This document shows, piece after piece, positions 1 through 10,054 of a stretch of DNA of 64,000 nucleotides. The notes beneath the pieces are model-generated. The model worked only from the letters and a program-made list of their open reading frames with translations. It did no database searches and was not told where the DNA came from. The DNA is taken from positions 6,810,557 to 6,874,556 of the forward strand of contig OZ025217.1 of the NCBI GenBank assembly GCA_964019055.1, given 5' to 3'. Position 1 is the first letter of the stretch; each line of letters opens with the position of its first letter. The position numbers and the translations under genes are program-made. This stretch comes from Anthopleura xanthogrammica. Lineage: Eukaryota > Cnidaria > Anthozoa > Actiniaria > Actiniidae.

Positions 1-1903
1 AGTACTGGCGCCCAGGTGTATAATTCACTGTTTTACTATAAAATCATTATTACACTATCTTTTATCTAATTTTCATGTATTTATTTAGAGCTTTTTATCT
101 GGTCGCATAAGACCGGTAAATAAGCGACTTGACAGTACTGTCGCCCAAGTGTGTCATTTACTTTTTTTTAGTATGAAATCATTAATATATTATTTTTTTA
201 TCTAATTTTCATGTATTTATTTAGGGCTATTTATCTGGTCGTTCAACACCGGTAAGTCATAGACTTGACAGTACTGTCGCACAGATGTGTCATTTACTGT
301 TTTACCATAAAATCATTTTTATATTACCTTTATCTTATTTTCATCTATTTATTTAGAGCTCATTATCTGGTCGTTCAACATCGGTTAATCAGCGACTTAA
401 CAGTACTGGTGCCCAGGTGTGTAATTTACTGTTTTACTATAAAATCATTATTACACTATCTTTTATCTAATTTTCATCTATTTATTTAGAGCTTTTTATC
501 TGGTCGCCTAAGACCGGTAAATAAGCGACTTGACAGTACTGGCGCCCAGGTGTATAATTCACTGTTTTACTATAAAATCATTATTACACTATCTTTTATC
601 TAATTTTCATGTATTTATTTAGAGCTTTTTATCTGGTCGTTCAACACCGGTAAGTCATAGACTTGACAGTACTGTTGGCCAGGTGTGTCATTTTCTGTTT
701 TACTATAAAACCATTATTATATTACCTTTTATCTAATTTTCATCTATCTATTTAGAGCTCATTATCTGGTCGTTCAACATCGATTAATCAGCGACTTAAC
801 AGTACTGGCGCCCAGGTGTGTAATTTACTGTTTTACTATAAAATCATTATTACACTATCTTTTATCTAATTTTCATGTATTTATTTAGGGCTATTTATCT
901 GGTCGTTCTACACCGGTAAGTCATAGACTTGACAGTACTGTTGCCCAGGTGTGTCGTTTACCGTTTTACTATAAAATCATCATTATATTATTTTTTATCT
1001 GATTTTCATGTATTTATTTAGAGCTTTTTATCTGGTCGTTCAAGACCTTTAAGTCAGCGACTTGACACTACTTTCGCCCAGGTGTGTCATTAGCTGTTTT
1101 ACTATAAAACCATTATTATATTACCTTTTATCTAATTTTCATCTATTTATTTAGAGCTCATTATCTAGTCGTCCAAAACCGGTAAATCACCGACTTGACA
1201 GTGGTGGCATCCAGGTTTGTAATTTACTGTTTTACTATAAAATCATTATTACACTATCTTTTATCTAATTTTCATGTATTTATTTAGAGTTTTTTATCTG
1301 GTCGCATAAGACCGGTAAATAAGCGACTTGACAGTACTGGCGCCCAGGTGTATAATTCACTGTTTTACTATAAAATCATTATTACACTATCTTTTATCTA
1401 ATTTTCATGTATTTATTTAGAGCTTTTTATCTGGTCGCATAAGACCGGTAAATAAGCGACTTGACAGTACTGTCGCCCAAGTGTGTCATTTACTTTTTTT
1501 TAGTATGAAATCATTAATATATTATTTTTTTATCTAATTTTCATGTATTTATTTAGGGCTATTTATCTGGTCGTTCAACACCGGTAAGTCATAGACTTGA
1601 CAGTACTGTCGCACGGATGTGTCATTTACTGTTTTACTATAAAATCATTATTATATTACCTTTATCTTATTTTCATCTATTTATTTAGAGCTCATTATCT
1701 GGTCGTTCAACATCGGTTAATCAGCGACTTAACAGTACTGGTGCCCAGGTGTGTAATTTACTGTTTTACTATAAAATCATTATTACACTATCTTTTATCT
1801 AATTTTCATCTATTTATTTAGAGTTTTTTATCTGGTCGTTCAAGACCGGTAAGTCATAGACTTGACAGTACTGTCGCACAGATGTGTCATTTACTGTTTT
1901 ACA
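1..1903. repeat. 133-bp satellite array, about 14 copies, running off the left edge
   Basis: The landmark GACTTGACAGTACTG recurs at 126, 262, 394, 527, 660, 793, 926, 1059, 1192, 1325, 1458, 1594, 1726 and 1859, a spacing of 132-136 and usually exactly 133 bases. Copies differ by scattered substitutions. The block starting at base 1 is repeated almost unchanged 1,332 bases downstream, which is ten monomers, so the array has a higher-order period. The last copy breaks off near 1903. The 74-codon open frames inside it arise from the repeat itself and are not genes. Confidence 0.97.
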
Positions 1904-1944
1904 CTCTATTTTAGGGATAATTTATGGTGGTGTTGGTGTTGGTG

Positions 1945-1945
1945 T

Positions 1946-2039
<94 letters not shown>

Positions 2040-2076
2040 TATGATGATGATGAGGATGATGATGATAATGATGACG
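1945..2076. repeat. (GAT)n trinucleotide microsatellite
   Basis: An almost pure GAT/ATG repeat of about 90 bases is followed by a degenerate tail with GAT, GAG and AAT steps. One frame reads as a run of aspartates, which is a microsatellite artefact. Confidence 0.98.
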
Positions 2077-2159
2077 ACCGATCGATGATTATGATAAAGA
2101 TGATGGTGTTTAATTATCTACGAAGCTCATTATTTCCAAAGTTCACAAATCCAAATTAA

Positions 2160-3106
2160 GGCCTTTTAAAAAATACGGCTTATAAAAACTATGTGCTCTT
2201 TTTCCAAATCATAAAAAAAAACTACATCCAGAGGATTATCTAATGTATTTCGCCGATTGAAGTAACGCAACAAGTTGTTTACAGTTGAAATGGTCACCAA
2301 TAGGGATCGTAAAGAGACCCCAACGGAACAGTTTAAATGGTTTGCCCATATATTTTTCTTTTGTTTCTGATAGAAATGCATTACACAATCCTTTGGGTGT
2401 AGGTTTTTTATGATTTGGAATAGGAGCACATATATATTTTACTCCGATATTACGGGGCCACAATTTGCACCTTTGAATTGTCGTCAAAAAGGGACATAAA
2501 AATGTCCTCAACGGAACAGTAAAAGGGATTTGCCCAGAGATTTGTGGTCATTTTTTCGATGCGTAGGGCCGACATAGATTTTCGTAAATTTCTCTGGAAC
2601 CAAGTAAAAAGTAAAATTTTTCAAAACTAAAAACACCAGGATGTATTTTTATACTAAGGGCTATCAATAAACAAAATATGAGCGAAATCGATTTTTTGAC
2701 TTGTGCCAATGTTTGGTCGATTTTTACAGACAGTCGCTCATATAACCCTTGTGCATATACCACTATGATTTCCTTTTCTTTGTAAAACATCGATTTATAA
2801 GACTGCAAGATCAGCTATGCACATTATTCGTTTTTTAATACACGTTTTTGTTACGACGGATTAATATTGATACAATTGATTTCATACAATGGTGTTACAT
2901 TCTGCGCACCTTTATAACTACTTTACCAGGGCCGCCACCCCAAAAGAGTTTGGATTTTGGCCGAGATAATGACACTCTTCTGTGTTGCTTTGTATTCCTT
3001 CAATTTCTGGTGAACATCCCTTCTCCGACGATATTCCAGTATCATAATCTTTCATTTCCACAATCTCTTCTACCGCTAAGAGTTACAGAAGGCAGACCTT
3101 ATATCC
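2160..3106. other. No supported gene; weak diverged tandem duplication
   Basis: The stretch around 2285-2350 resembles 2470-2540, sharing CAACGGAACAGT (2321 and 2509) and TTTGCCCA, so an old duplication of about 188 bases is likely. The open frames here (for example 2848-3210) show no recognisable domain and partly overlap the DNA element that begins at 3111. Confidence 0.4.
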
Positions 3107-3110
3107 TTAA

Positions 3111-3671
3111 GGTATCAGGATACGTTCGAGGCCTTCGGGATTACTTTACGCGCGAGCAAAATTTTGCATTACCTTTTCAAGATTGTTATATAAAAGTATG
3201 CATTTTCTGAAAGCTAAATAAACATAGTTTTAAAAAATCAATTTGAAATTTTCTGTTTCGCGACACAACACAGTTATTGTGTTTCTCCGCAGTTTTGAGT
3301 TACCAAAATAACTTTCTTAAAACACTGTAGCTCATTCGGATTACATCGGATCGAACTGAAACTTTAAATCATAATAAATCACAACGCGATCAACGCGATA
3401 TATTTTTTCATTCAAAAGATTTTGTCTATTTTGCAATTATGACCACCATAAAACATCCGGATTTAACGCGTCATTGCGCGCGATATAAAAGAGATATCAA
3501 AAATCTGAGACACCATTTTGAAGCTCATTATCCACAGAGCCTGTAATCATTCTACTTTTGATCGACATTTATTTAGCTTTCAGGAAATGTATTCTTTTAT
3601 GGCAAAATATTGTAAAGCTCGTGCGATATTTGAGGTAGCGCGTATAGGGGTCCTAAACATATCCTGATACC
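3111..3671. mobile_element. TTAA-flanked non-autonomous DNA transposon
   Basis: The left end GGTATCAGGATACGTT (3111-3126) is matched by its reverse complement at 3656-3671 with one mismatch in 16. Both ends are bordered by TTAA (3107-3110 and 3672-3675). A TTAA target duplication with inverted termini is known for piggyBac and Kolobok elements; which of these applies cannot be told from the ends. No transposase frame is visible in the 561-base interior. Confidence 0.65.
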
Positions 3672-3837
3672 TTAATGTAACAAATAGGGTCTTGTTAGTA
3701 CATTTATGATTATGTTAATACCCGAGTATTGATTTTCTAGCAGAATATATTTTTGACATCAGGTGATGTCCACAGTTTCTTGAACAATCCATCACATTCC
3801 ACAAATCCTGTGGCATCATTTTCGTTCTTCTATATTA

Positions 3838-4400
3838 TGGCCGAGCATTAGACAGTGGAAAAATCTTCGAAACTCTTGGAGACACTGTGCAAATGCCGTT
3901 GAAGCAATTGATGGTACATTTACCCCAATAAATCGACCTATTGAGAATTAAGGGAACGTTTATAGTGGACACCGACACCGACATGTAATAAGCATCCAAG
4001 TAGTATGGTACTGCTCAGGTCACATATACGATTCGTCCAATCTGGATTGCCTGGTCATTTGAACGATGCTTGGGTCTATTTGAGAATGCAGCCTATAGGG
4101 CCTTGTTTAATCTTAGATTTCCCAGCTGACTGTGAGCTGCTGTCCGACAAAGGCTATCCTGTTCGTGCTCCCCTTCGCACAAACGCAACTGTGACGAATG
4201 CCTGTTAGGCTTCGTCGGGTTGGTCTCTGACAAAATAGTTACCACTAACAGTACAGAATGAAAGTTGACTACGAAAAGACTACAGAGCCTCCAGAAATAT
4301 TATGGCGACATCCTCCGTGGTTTCAATCAGTCATTTGTGAATCGTGTGCATTTATTACTGAGACACATACGACTTTTCCAGTCACTTTGACATTATTCAA
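3838..4400 (+). pseudogene. Harbinger (PIF/HARBI1-like) transposase remnant
   Basis: Pieces of a DDE nuclease of the PIF/Harbinger type can be read in shifting frames. The first segment has a WPSIRQWKN-like stretch and then AIDGTF, the site of the first catalytic aspartate. The second, in another frame, has VQSGLPGHLNDAW, which fits the family's G-x-x-x-D-A motif, followed by LLSDKGYP, matching the family's usual GDSGYP motif. A third segment from about 4265 resembles the C-terminal end of the family. At least one in-frame TAA (near 3950) and frame changes before 4005 and after 4208 make it non-functional. Assignment rests on motif memory, not alignment. Confidence 0.6.
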
Positions 4401-4409
4401 AGTGTAGTT

Positions 4410-4959
4410 TCGCTAAGTTTTCATATTGTAGCTTTTTTTCTGTACATTTCATAGTCTGTTTTATAATATCATTGTATAATGACATTAAAGAATTATTTTT
4501 TTGAAACAATGGACTAGTGTTTCTTAGCCTAAGACAATGATTTCTTTAGCTGCCTTTGTCATTCAAAAAAAGTCTTTCAAGATTCACACCTCCGTAAAAG
4601 AAGCGTAAAAGTTTCAGAAGTAGCGTAAAAGTTTCAAAATCTCTAATAAAAGCAATTACATTGGAATGGAAACTTTGACCTCTAAAAAAACCCTAAAAAT
4701 TTGGAAAAATTATAAGAAGTAATATCTTTTCGAACCTCGTAATCTGATGTTGACTTGTGTTTATCATTTTAATACATTTTGTTTTAAAATAGTTCTATGG
4801 ATGTAATTATAAAATATTGCCATCTTCATAATGATCGTGATATTTTCCTTGTTTTTCTTCTTTTTTAGTTAGTGTTATTGATATTATTATTATTATTATT
4901 TTATTACTGATTAGATTATTATTATTATTTGTTTATTTATTTATTTATATATTTTCAAG
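4410..4959. other. Non-coding stretch with ATT and TTTA microsatellites
   Basis: Nothing coding is seen. Short (ATT)n and (TTTA)n runs occupy about 4881-4950 and form part of the pyrimidine-rich lead into the splice acceptor at 4958-4959 of the next exon. Confidence 0.6.
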
Positions 4960-7900
4960 ATAACGTTGTATCACTACACCACAGAACGAAATGCCATGAC
5001 CATCAAAAGCGAAAAAATAGTCCGAGGATCCGATCCTTCGACAACTGCCTTTATGTATCGTCGCTATGGTGACGGTAAGTTATCTGTAGTGTCGTTATAT
5101 CTTAGCATATAGTGTGACATTACGTGACAGACATGCGCAGCAAGGAGGACGGGAAATTACAGGATGCTTTGAATGTAGTAATCAAGGAGTGAGGATTAAA
5201 AGAGTACTTCTTACGTTTACTTATACTTGTTGAATCTTATATCTCGCGACGAGGATACAAGGATTACATACTAATATATCTTCAGGAAAATTCACAGTTG
5301 TCTTAAGTTAACTACAGCAGAGATAAATCAACATTTGCACAGGGGGCAGATAAGTGCCACTTCTTTCATTGTTTACGTGTTGTTGCTCCGCCATCTTGAT
5401 TTATATTATTTACCGCTGTACATAATATGAGTGAGCTTGAGCCAGTCAGATACCGCGCGCGCGCTGTCCTTTAACTTGACGGTTGCTTAACGGCCGCGCG
5501 ATATTACTCTTGCGCTTACACGCAAAGATACACCATGGGTATGGGGAGCTGATCAGCAGCAGGCATTTGCATCCCTCAAAGCTAACATGGCAGCTCCTGA
5601 AGTCATGAAGTACTTTGATCCACAACTCAAGACAGAGTTGATTGTGGATGCAAGCCTTGTTGGACTGGGGGCCATCCTCACACAGGTAACAGCGAATCAA
5701 GGGATAAACATTGTAGCTTATGCAAGTCGCTCACTGACTGACTGCGAGAGTCGTTATAGCCAAACTGAGAGAGAAGGTCTAACAGTAGTTTGGGGAGCTG
5801 AACACTTCCACTTGTATCTTTATGGGTCAACCTTCCAAGTAATTACTGAACACAAACCACTTGAGACCATTTACAACAAGCCAACATGCAAGGCTCGAGA
5901 GATTACAGCTGCGTCTACAACCGTACAAGTTCAGAGTGGTCTACAGGCCTGGTGCAAATAACCCAGCAGACTATATGAGTCGTCACCCAGTCTCCAAACC
6001 AACCACCCCTGGTCACAAGTCAAGAGTTGAGCACCTATGTAAACTTTGTGACCACTAATGCTGTACCAAGTGCCGTTACTTTTCAGGAGATCCAAGATGC
6101 AACAACAAAAGATCAAACATTGCAAAGTCTCGCCAGAGTGCTAATCACCTAAAAATGGAATGAGGCTGAGAATGACGTCCGCGCATATCAACAGGTAAAG
6201 CAAGAGTTGACAGTAGCGAATGGCGTGATCTTGAGAGGTACCCGCATAATAGTTCCCGAAGCACTGCGTCAGCGGGTGGTCACACTTGCTCACAACGGTC
6301 ATCACGGCCCCAATATGATAGCAGTCTAAGCTGATTTTTCAAAAGGACATTGCAGTCCTGGTAAACCAGCCCTCTTGCCCAAGCCCCACGAAGGACGCCC
6401 CTATCGCTAAAATACCCTACTGGCTGGTGCAAGTTTGAAGGGTCGAGGGACAGGATTGACTGCTGGTGAACACCCTAGCCACCAGCCTTAGCACTGGACA
6501 GTAACTAACCTTGAATTTCAGGTCTTGTCAACAAATAGTTCCTGCAGGAATGAGCTCAGATCCAAACCATTGATGGACTGTTGGCGAGGGAGAGCGTTGT
6601 CGTATAGTTAAAACAAAGTGCCTTCTGAGAGAGTCCGTTTGGTTCCCTGGTATGGATCGGATGGTAGAAGAAAGGGTTAGTCAATGTTTACCATGCCAAG
6701 CAGCTAATCATTCTCCCTCACCAGCATGTGAACCATTAAAGATGTCATCTTTGCCACAAGGCCCATGGCAGCAGCTGTCCATGGACTTCTGCGGTCCCTT
6801 TCCTAATGGAGACTACTTACTTGTGGTTGTTGATGATTACAGTAGATATCCTGAGTTAGAGATCCTAACGTCAACTTCAGCCAAAGCAGTAATACCACAT
6901 CTAGATAGCATATTTGCCAGACAAGGGATTCCAGATGTAGTCAGAACAGACAATGGTCCTCCTTTCAATAGCGAAAGTTTTCAGATGTTTGCCACTCACC
7001 TTGGTTTCAGGCATCACAAGGTAACACCAGCAAAAGCTAATGGAGAGGCAGAGAGACTAATGCGAACGTTGGAGAAAGCCATAAGGACTGCGGTCGTAGA
7101 ACACAAGAACTGGAGGCAAGAGCTTTTTGCTTTTCTGCGACAGTACAGAGCAACTCCACATTGCACAACAGAAAAGTCACCTTCAGAGCTTCTAAATGGA
7201 AGAAAGTTGAAATCAATACTGCCTAGAATGCAACAAGATCAGGTGTTATCAGACGTCAGACAAACTGATGCCAAGAGGAAAGAACAAATGAAAGAATATG
7301 CAGACAAACACAACCATGCCAGAGACTCGGATCTCAAAGTCGGTGACCAAGTGCTACTCAAACAGCCAAAGCAGAACAAGATGTCAACACCATTCAATCC
7401 TGAACCTGTTCATATAACAGAAAAGAAAGGAAGTATGATTACAGCTCAGAACGCACAGAAGGCTGTAACAAGAAACACTTCTGTGACTGTGACGTCAGGG
7501 AGTCATTTATGTTTATTAGTTGTTGCTTGTAATTCGAAACAATGGCTACTGATATGAAAACTAATTATAAATAATTTGTACAGTAGGAGAGTTATAGGTA
7601 AAACAATGATGCATTCCAAACTCAAGGTATCTGTAGCAGTTAACTTTTGTATATTAACTGATGACTCCCCTGACGTCACAGTCATAAGCATATGGCATGG
7701 AAAAACCTTTATAACTTCAAGGCACATCACTCAAACTATTTTTTTTCTGGCCAGTCAACAGCTCACCTCATGTAGAATCTGTACTGAAAATATAGTCGGA
7801 TGTGTCACTTTAAGGTGACTGACTACTTTAGCAAGGAATAATTACAAAATGTTCTTAGAAAGATATTTTACAAAGAATTTAACGCTGATTCCAAAAATGA

Positions 7901-8904
7901 AAAGAAAAATGGGGTGTCCTAAGCTCGTTTTGGAGATAATGAATTTTGAATATGACCATCTTGACCAGTTTTCGAAAGAAAAATGGCGGAAATCAAGCTT
8001 TGCACACAAAAATTCATAACTCAAAAATTAAAGAAACTCTGGAAGCAATTTTCTCAGGACATCTACTTTAAACATTATTTTTGAAGACTAACTAAAAATA
8101 TTTGTAGAAAGTTTTTAAAATAAGCTTAAAATTCAGCTTCTTGTTAGCTCAATCAACCGAAAATCGTACTCAAACGACAAGAACAAAATCACTTAAAACG
8201 CTTTTTTTATAAGTTCTAATAATTACGTTTTTCTCAAACTTTCTCAAAAGATTGATTTTTACCTGTTGTTTTAGGAAATTCAAAGAAAAATATAGAGTCC
8301 CGTGCAAAATTCGGGGTTTTTGCCCAAAACGTGTATGGTTCCTCAATAAAGTTTTGAAGGTTGTTATGCGGTTTTGAGCGATTTTTGTGCGCGCGCACAT
8401 CGTGGGCTCAAATTGAACGTTCAAAAGTAGTCGGTCACCTTAAGTAAACTCTACAAAATGCCCTTAGAGACCAAGAGTCAGTACTGTTTGACTCTAATCT
8501 GACGGACACAATTTGTGCTATTATGGGAGTTTTCTTTCTATTACGTATTTGTAGATATGATGAAAACTGATCTGTGAACATGATTGATAACTTTGTTGTT
8601 ACTGTGCTTTATGTTATAGATATTTACAATTCGTTTTCATCTTCCAGGTGTCTATTTCACCTCTTTGTCACCAGAACTACCACCAGACAAGTTAGCCCTG
8701 AATAACTTTACGAGCCGTGGCAATTGTATATATGGAACAGGTCTCTATAGGAAAATTCATTATGTTGTAAGAATTAATTTTGATAACCATGAAGTGAAAA
8801 AGATAAATGTTCCCCACAGAGACGTTTACTTATACAAAGGTAGTATTGATTTGGCACAATACGAAGGGCGATACAAAATTTATGAGAACAAAAATGTCCA
8901 ATGA
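4960..8904 (+). CDS. ADP-ribosyltransferase-like (HYD1-type) domain gene, copy 1, last two exons
   Basis: Two exons are supported: 4960-5074 (acceptor TTTTCAAG, donor GTAAGT) and 8648-8904 (acceptor CATCTTCCAG, stop TGA at 8902). The intron is phase 1 and splits a glycine codon. The first exon carries LYHYT and the second begins with GVYFTS and later has RDVY and GSI, a pattern like the HYD1-signature ADP-ribosyltransferase fold (Tox-ART-HYD1 in Pfam, from memory), whose H, Y and D are the presumed active-site residues. The second exon matches that of the copy at 53735-57651 at about 45 of 82 positions, with the intron at the identical site. This copy ends about 17 codons earlier. No upstream exon was found, so it is partial here and could be a decayed duplicate, but both exons are open. 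Enzyme activity is inference. Confidence 0.7.
5075..5512 (+). other. Intron start; possible remnant of a retroelement leader
   Basis: No coding sequence is seen. Around 5240 the text TCGCGACGAGGAT resembles primer-binding-site surroundings in some Ty3/gypsy elements, so part of 5090-5250 could be an old LTR, but no matching second LTR was found downstream of the integrase. GC-rich runs of alternating GC occur at 5455-5465. Confidence 0.25.
5513..6325 (+). pseudogene. Ty3/gypsy RNase H and integrase N-terminal region, frameshifted
   Basis: The first frame reads through an RNase H-like domain: VDASLVGLGAILTQ holds the first catalytic aspartate, YSQTEREGLTVVWG the glutamate, and HKPLETIY follows. 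Near 5890 the frame changes and resumes as LQPYKFRVVYRPGANNPADY, the typical end of the domain. A second frame change lies near 6040, and an in-frame TAA follows at about 6150. The last part, with HNGHHGP, is the beginning of the integrase H2C2 zinc finger and is interrupted at 6325 by an insertion. Confidence 0.8.
6326..6608. mobile_element. 283-bp insertion splitting the integrase zinc finger, family unknown
   Basis: The gypsy frame stops after ATAGCAGT at 6325 and resumes correctly at 6609 with codons expected to follow it, so the 283 bases between are an insert. The bases before each junction (ATAGCAGT and GTATAGT) may be an imperfect target duplication. The insert has no open frame, no inverted ends and no A-rich tail; GGGTCGAGG near 6437 vaguely resembles a pol III B box. 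I do not recognise it. Confidence 0.6.
6652..7557 (+). CDS. Ty3/gypsy integrase, intact catalytic core
   Basis: The frame is open from 6609; 6652 is the first ATG. The end of the zinc finger (CLPCQAA) is followed by the rve core with the D,D-35-E triad: MDFCGPF (aspartate near residue 44), RTDNGPPFNS (near 99) and NGEAERLMRTLEKA (glutamate near 135). A basic C-terminal region with VGDQVLLKQPKQNK is the usual chromodomain-free tail seen in K02A2.6-type elements. From 7484 the frame runs into an inverted-repeat element, so the last 25 or so codons are foreign. The core is undamaged although the rest of the element is broken, but no promoter or start context suggests independent expression. Confidence 0.8.
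   Translation: MDRMVEERVSQCLPCQAANHSPSPACEPLKMSSLPQGPWQQLSMDFCGPFPNGDYLLVVVDDYSRYPELEILTSTSAKAVIPHLDSIFARQGIPDVVRTDNGPPFNSESFQMFATHLGFRHHKVTPAKANGEAERLMRTLEKAIRTAVVEHKNWRQELFAFLRQYRATPHCTTEKSPSELLNGRKLKSILPRMQQDQVLSDVRQTDAKRKEQMKEYADKHNHARDSDLKVGDQVLLKQPKQNKMSTPFNPEPVHITEKKGSMITAQNAQKAVTRNTSVTVTSGSHLCLLVVACNSKQWLLI
7484..7684. mobile_element. Hairpin MITE with CRE-like palindromes in both arms
   Basis: Bases 7484-7506 are repeated in reverse complement at 7661-7684 with one inserted C. Each arm contains TGACGTCA, the full palindromic cAMP-response element. The 201-base element interrupts the end of the integrase frame, so it arrived after the gypsy copy. No transposase is encoded and the target duplication is unclear. 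Confidence 0.7.
7814..8439. mobile_element. TTAA-flanked non-autonomous DNA transposon (second type)
   Basis: The left terminus GGTGACTGACTACTTT (7814-7829) pairs with AAAGTAGTCGGTCACC ending at 8439, one mismatch in 16. TTAA lies on both sides (7810-7813 and 8440-8443). The interior of about 590 bases has no convincing protein. Like the element at 3111-3671 its ends begin with GGT next to TTAA, which suggests mobilisation by a related transposase. Confidence 0.75.
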
Positions 8905-9957
8905 GGTACTAGAAATGGCAGAAATATTAGAAGTAATAGATGAATATCACTAACTGCAACATGCACACACTATAGTATTCGTTAATACAGAAAAACATAG
9001 CTAGTACAACAACAACAACAATAATTTTAATTTATACCCAGAATTGTAACTATACAATAAATATTTACAAAATATGATAATTAATTTAAAATGATAAAGG
9101 TACTGGCCCTAACAAATATCTTAAAAGCTAATACAAAGCTAATACAAATTTCAGTTAGTACCAAATAACAGCTAGGTATTGATTTAGAAAGAGTAGATGG
9201 GGCTAATACAATTTTCTAGGAAAAATTCAGCACACAACAAATTGGCACACATGCACACACACGAATGCTATTATTTTTGAAACATAAATAACTAGTATTA
9301 AAGCTAGTTAGAGCTATGTAAATTTGTATAAAATTATGATGTATGTAATTAGTAATTAACCTGAACAACGTGTAATTTAAAAAAATATAGTGGTGTTTAT
9401 ATAATAGGAAAGTTATTCAGTAGTCACTATATAGCTTGTGCAGGGGCTCGGGAAAATATTCAAGTCCACCTGACAGTCCACCTGTTTATATATGATTCTC
9501 ATTTTTGGTGTAACAAAAACTAAGTGAATGGCTATATGAAAAACGAGATGAATGGATAAGAAAGGAAAAAGAATACACAGTTTTATATTTAAACTGAAAA
9601 AACTGCATTCTGCTTGTTATTCTCTACACCATTGCTGGACTTATTTTTATTGATGCGCGTGTGGCAAACACTACAATCTTGGACAAAATGGTTGAGAATT
9701 TCTAAGGTTTGGGAGGATATCTTGTGTAATACACAGTTAAATTCCCTTACGATGACCCCTTCCCCCAAAACAAGAACGGTTTTTCAGGAAAAAAAATATT
9801 CTGGGGGGGGGGGGGGGGGGAGGGATCTTATTCAGATACCATATTATAAGGAAAACTATTTGATATCATCAAAAGTTCCCAATCATTTTTATCGAAGATC
9901 GTAGCTAGCGCGCGTTATTGCCCTAAAAAATTGCATGTGACGTAACTGAGTCAGAAC
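8905..9957. other. 3' flank of copy 1; AT-rich non-coding DNA
   Basis: No coding sequence is seen. There is an 18-base G run at 9803-9820. The open frame at 9614-9904 crosses that G run and shows no domain. The region probably begins with the 3' untranslated sequence of the preceding gene. Confidence 0.5.
9056..9061 (+). terminator. Candidate polyadenylation signal AATAAA for copy 1
   Basis: AATAAA lies 152 bases after the TGA at 8902-8904, in AT-rich sequence. It is the first canonical hexamer seen downstream, but such hexamers are common by chance here. Confidence 0.35.
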
Positions 9958-10054
9958 ATGAAATGTATATGTGATCGTACCATACTGAATGGACACAAAG
10001 AATTCTGAGCCCCATCAGCCCCATCTGGGCTGTACGATCACATATACATTTCAT
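9958..10054. repeat. Perfect 23-bp inverted repeat around a 51-bp loop
   Basis: The arm at 9958-9980, containing ATGTATATGTGATCGTAC, is the exact reverse complement of 10032-10054. The loop carries a second small repeat, CCCCATCAGCCCCATC. It may be a short hairpin MITE; a target duplication is not evident. Confidence 0.8.

Larger units (their letters stand above)
5513..7483 (+). mobile_element. Degenerate Ty3/gypsy retrotransposon fragment (RNase H to integrase)
   Basis: This is the 3' part of a Ty3/gypsy pol gene inside the intron of copy 1 of the ADP-ribosyltransferase-like gene, in the same orientation. It starts abruptly at the end of the reverse transcriptase region, runs through RNase H, the spacer with the start of the integrase zinc finger, and the integrase core, and is cut at 7484 by a hairpin element. 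Neither gag, protease, most of the reverse transcriptase nor clear LTRs are present, so it cannot move by itself. Confidence 0.85.

Noticed and set aside
265..489. Small open frames repeated at 265-489 and 1597-1821
   Set aside because: They are the same satellite segment one higher-order period (1,332 bp) apart and show no coding signal.
1884..2159. Open frame encoding a long run of aspartates
   Set aside because: It is the translation of a (GAT)n microsatellite next to a satellite array.
2848..3210. A 120-codon frame
   Set aside because: No domain, signal peptide or splice structure is seen, and its 3' part overlaps the terminus of a DNA element.
5090..5250. Possible 5' LTR and primer-binding site of the gypsy copy
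   Set aside because: Only a short PBS-like word was seen and no second LTR matches it, so it is mentioned only as a low-confidence note.
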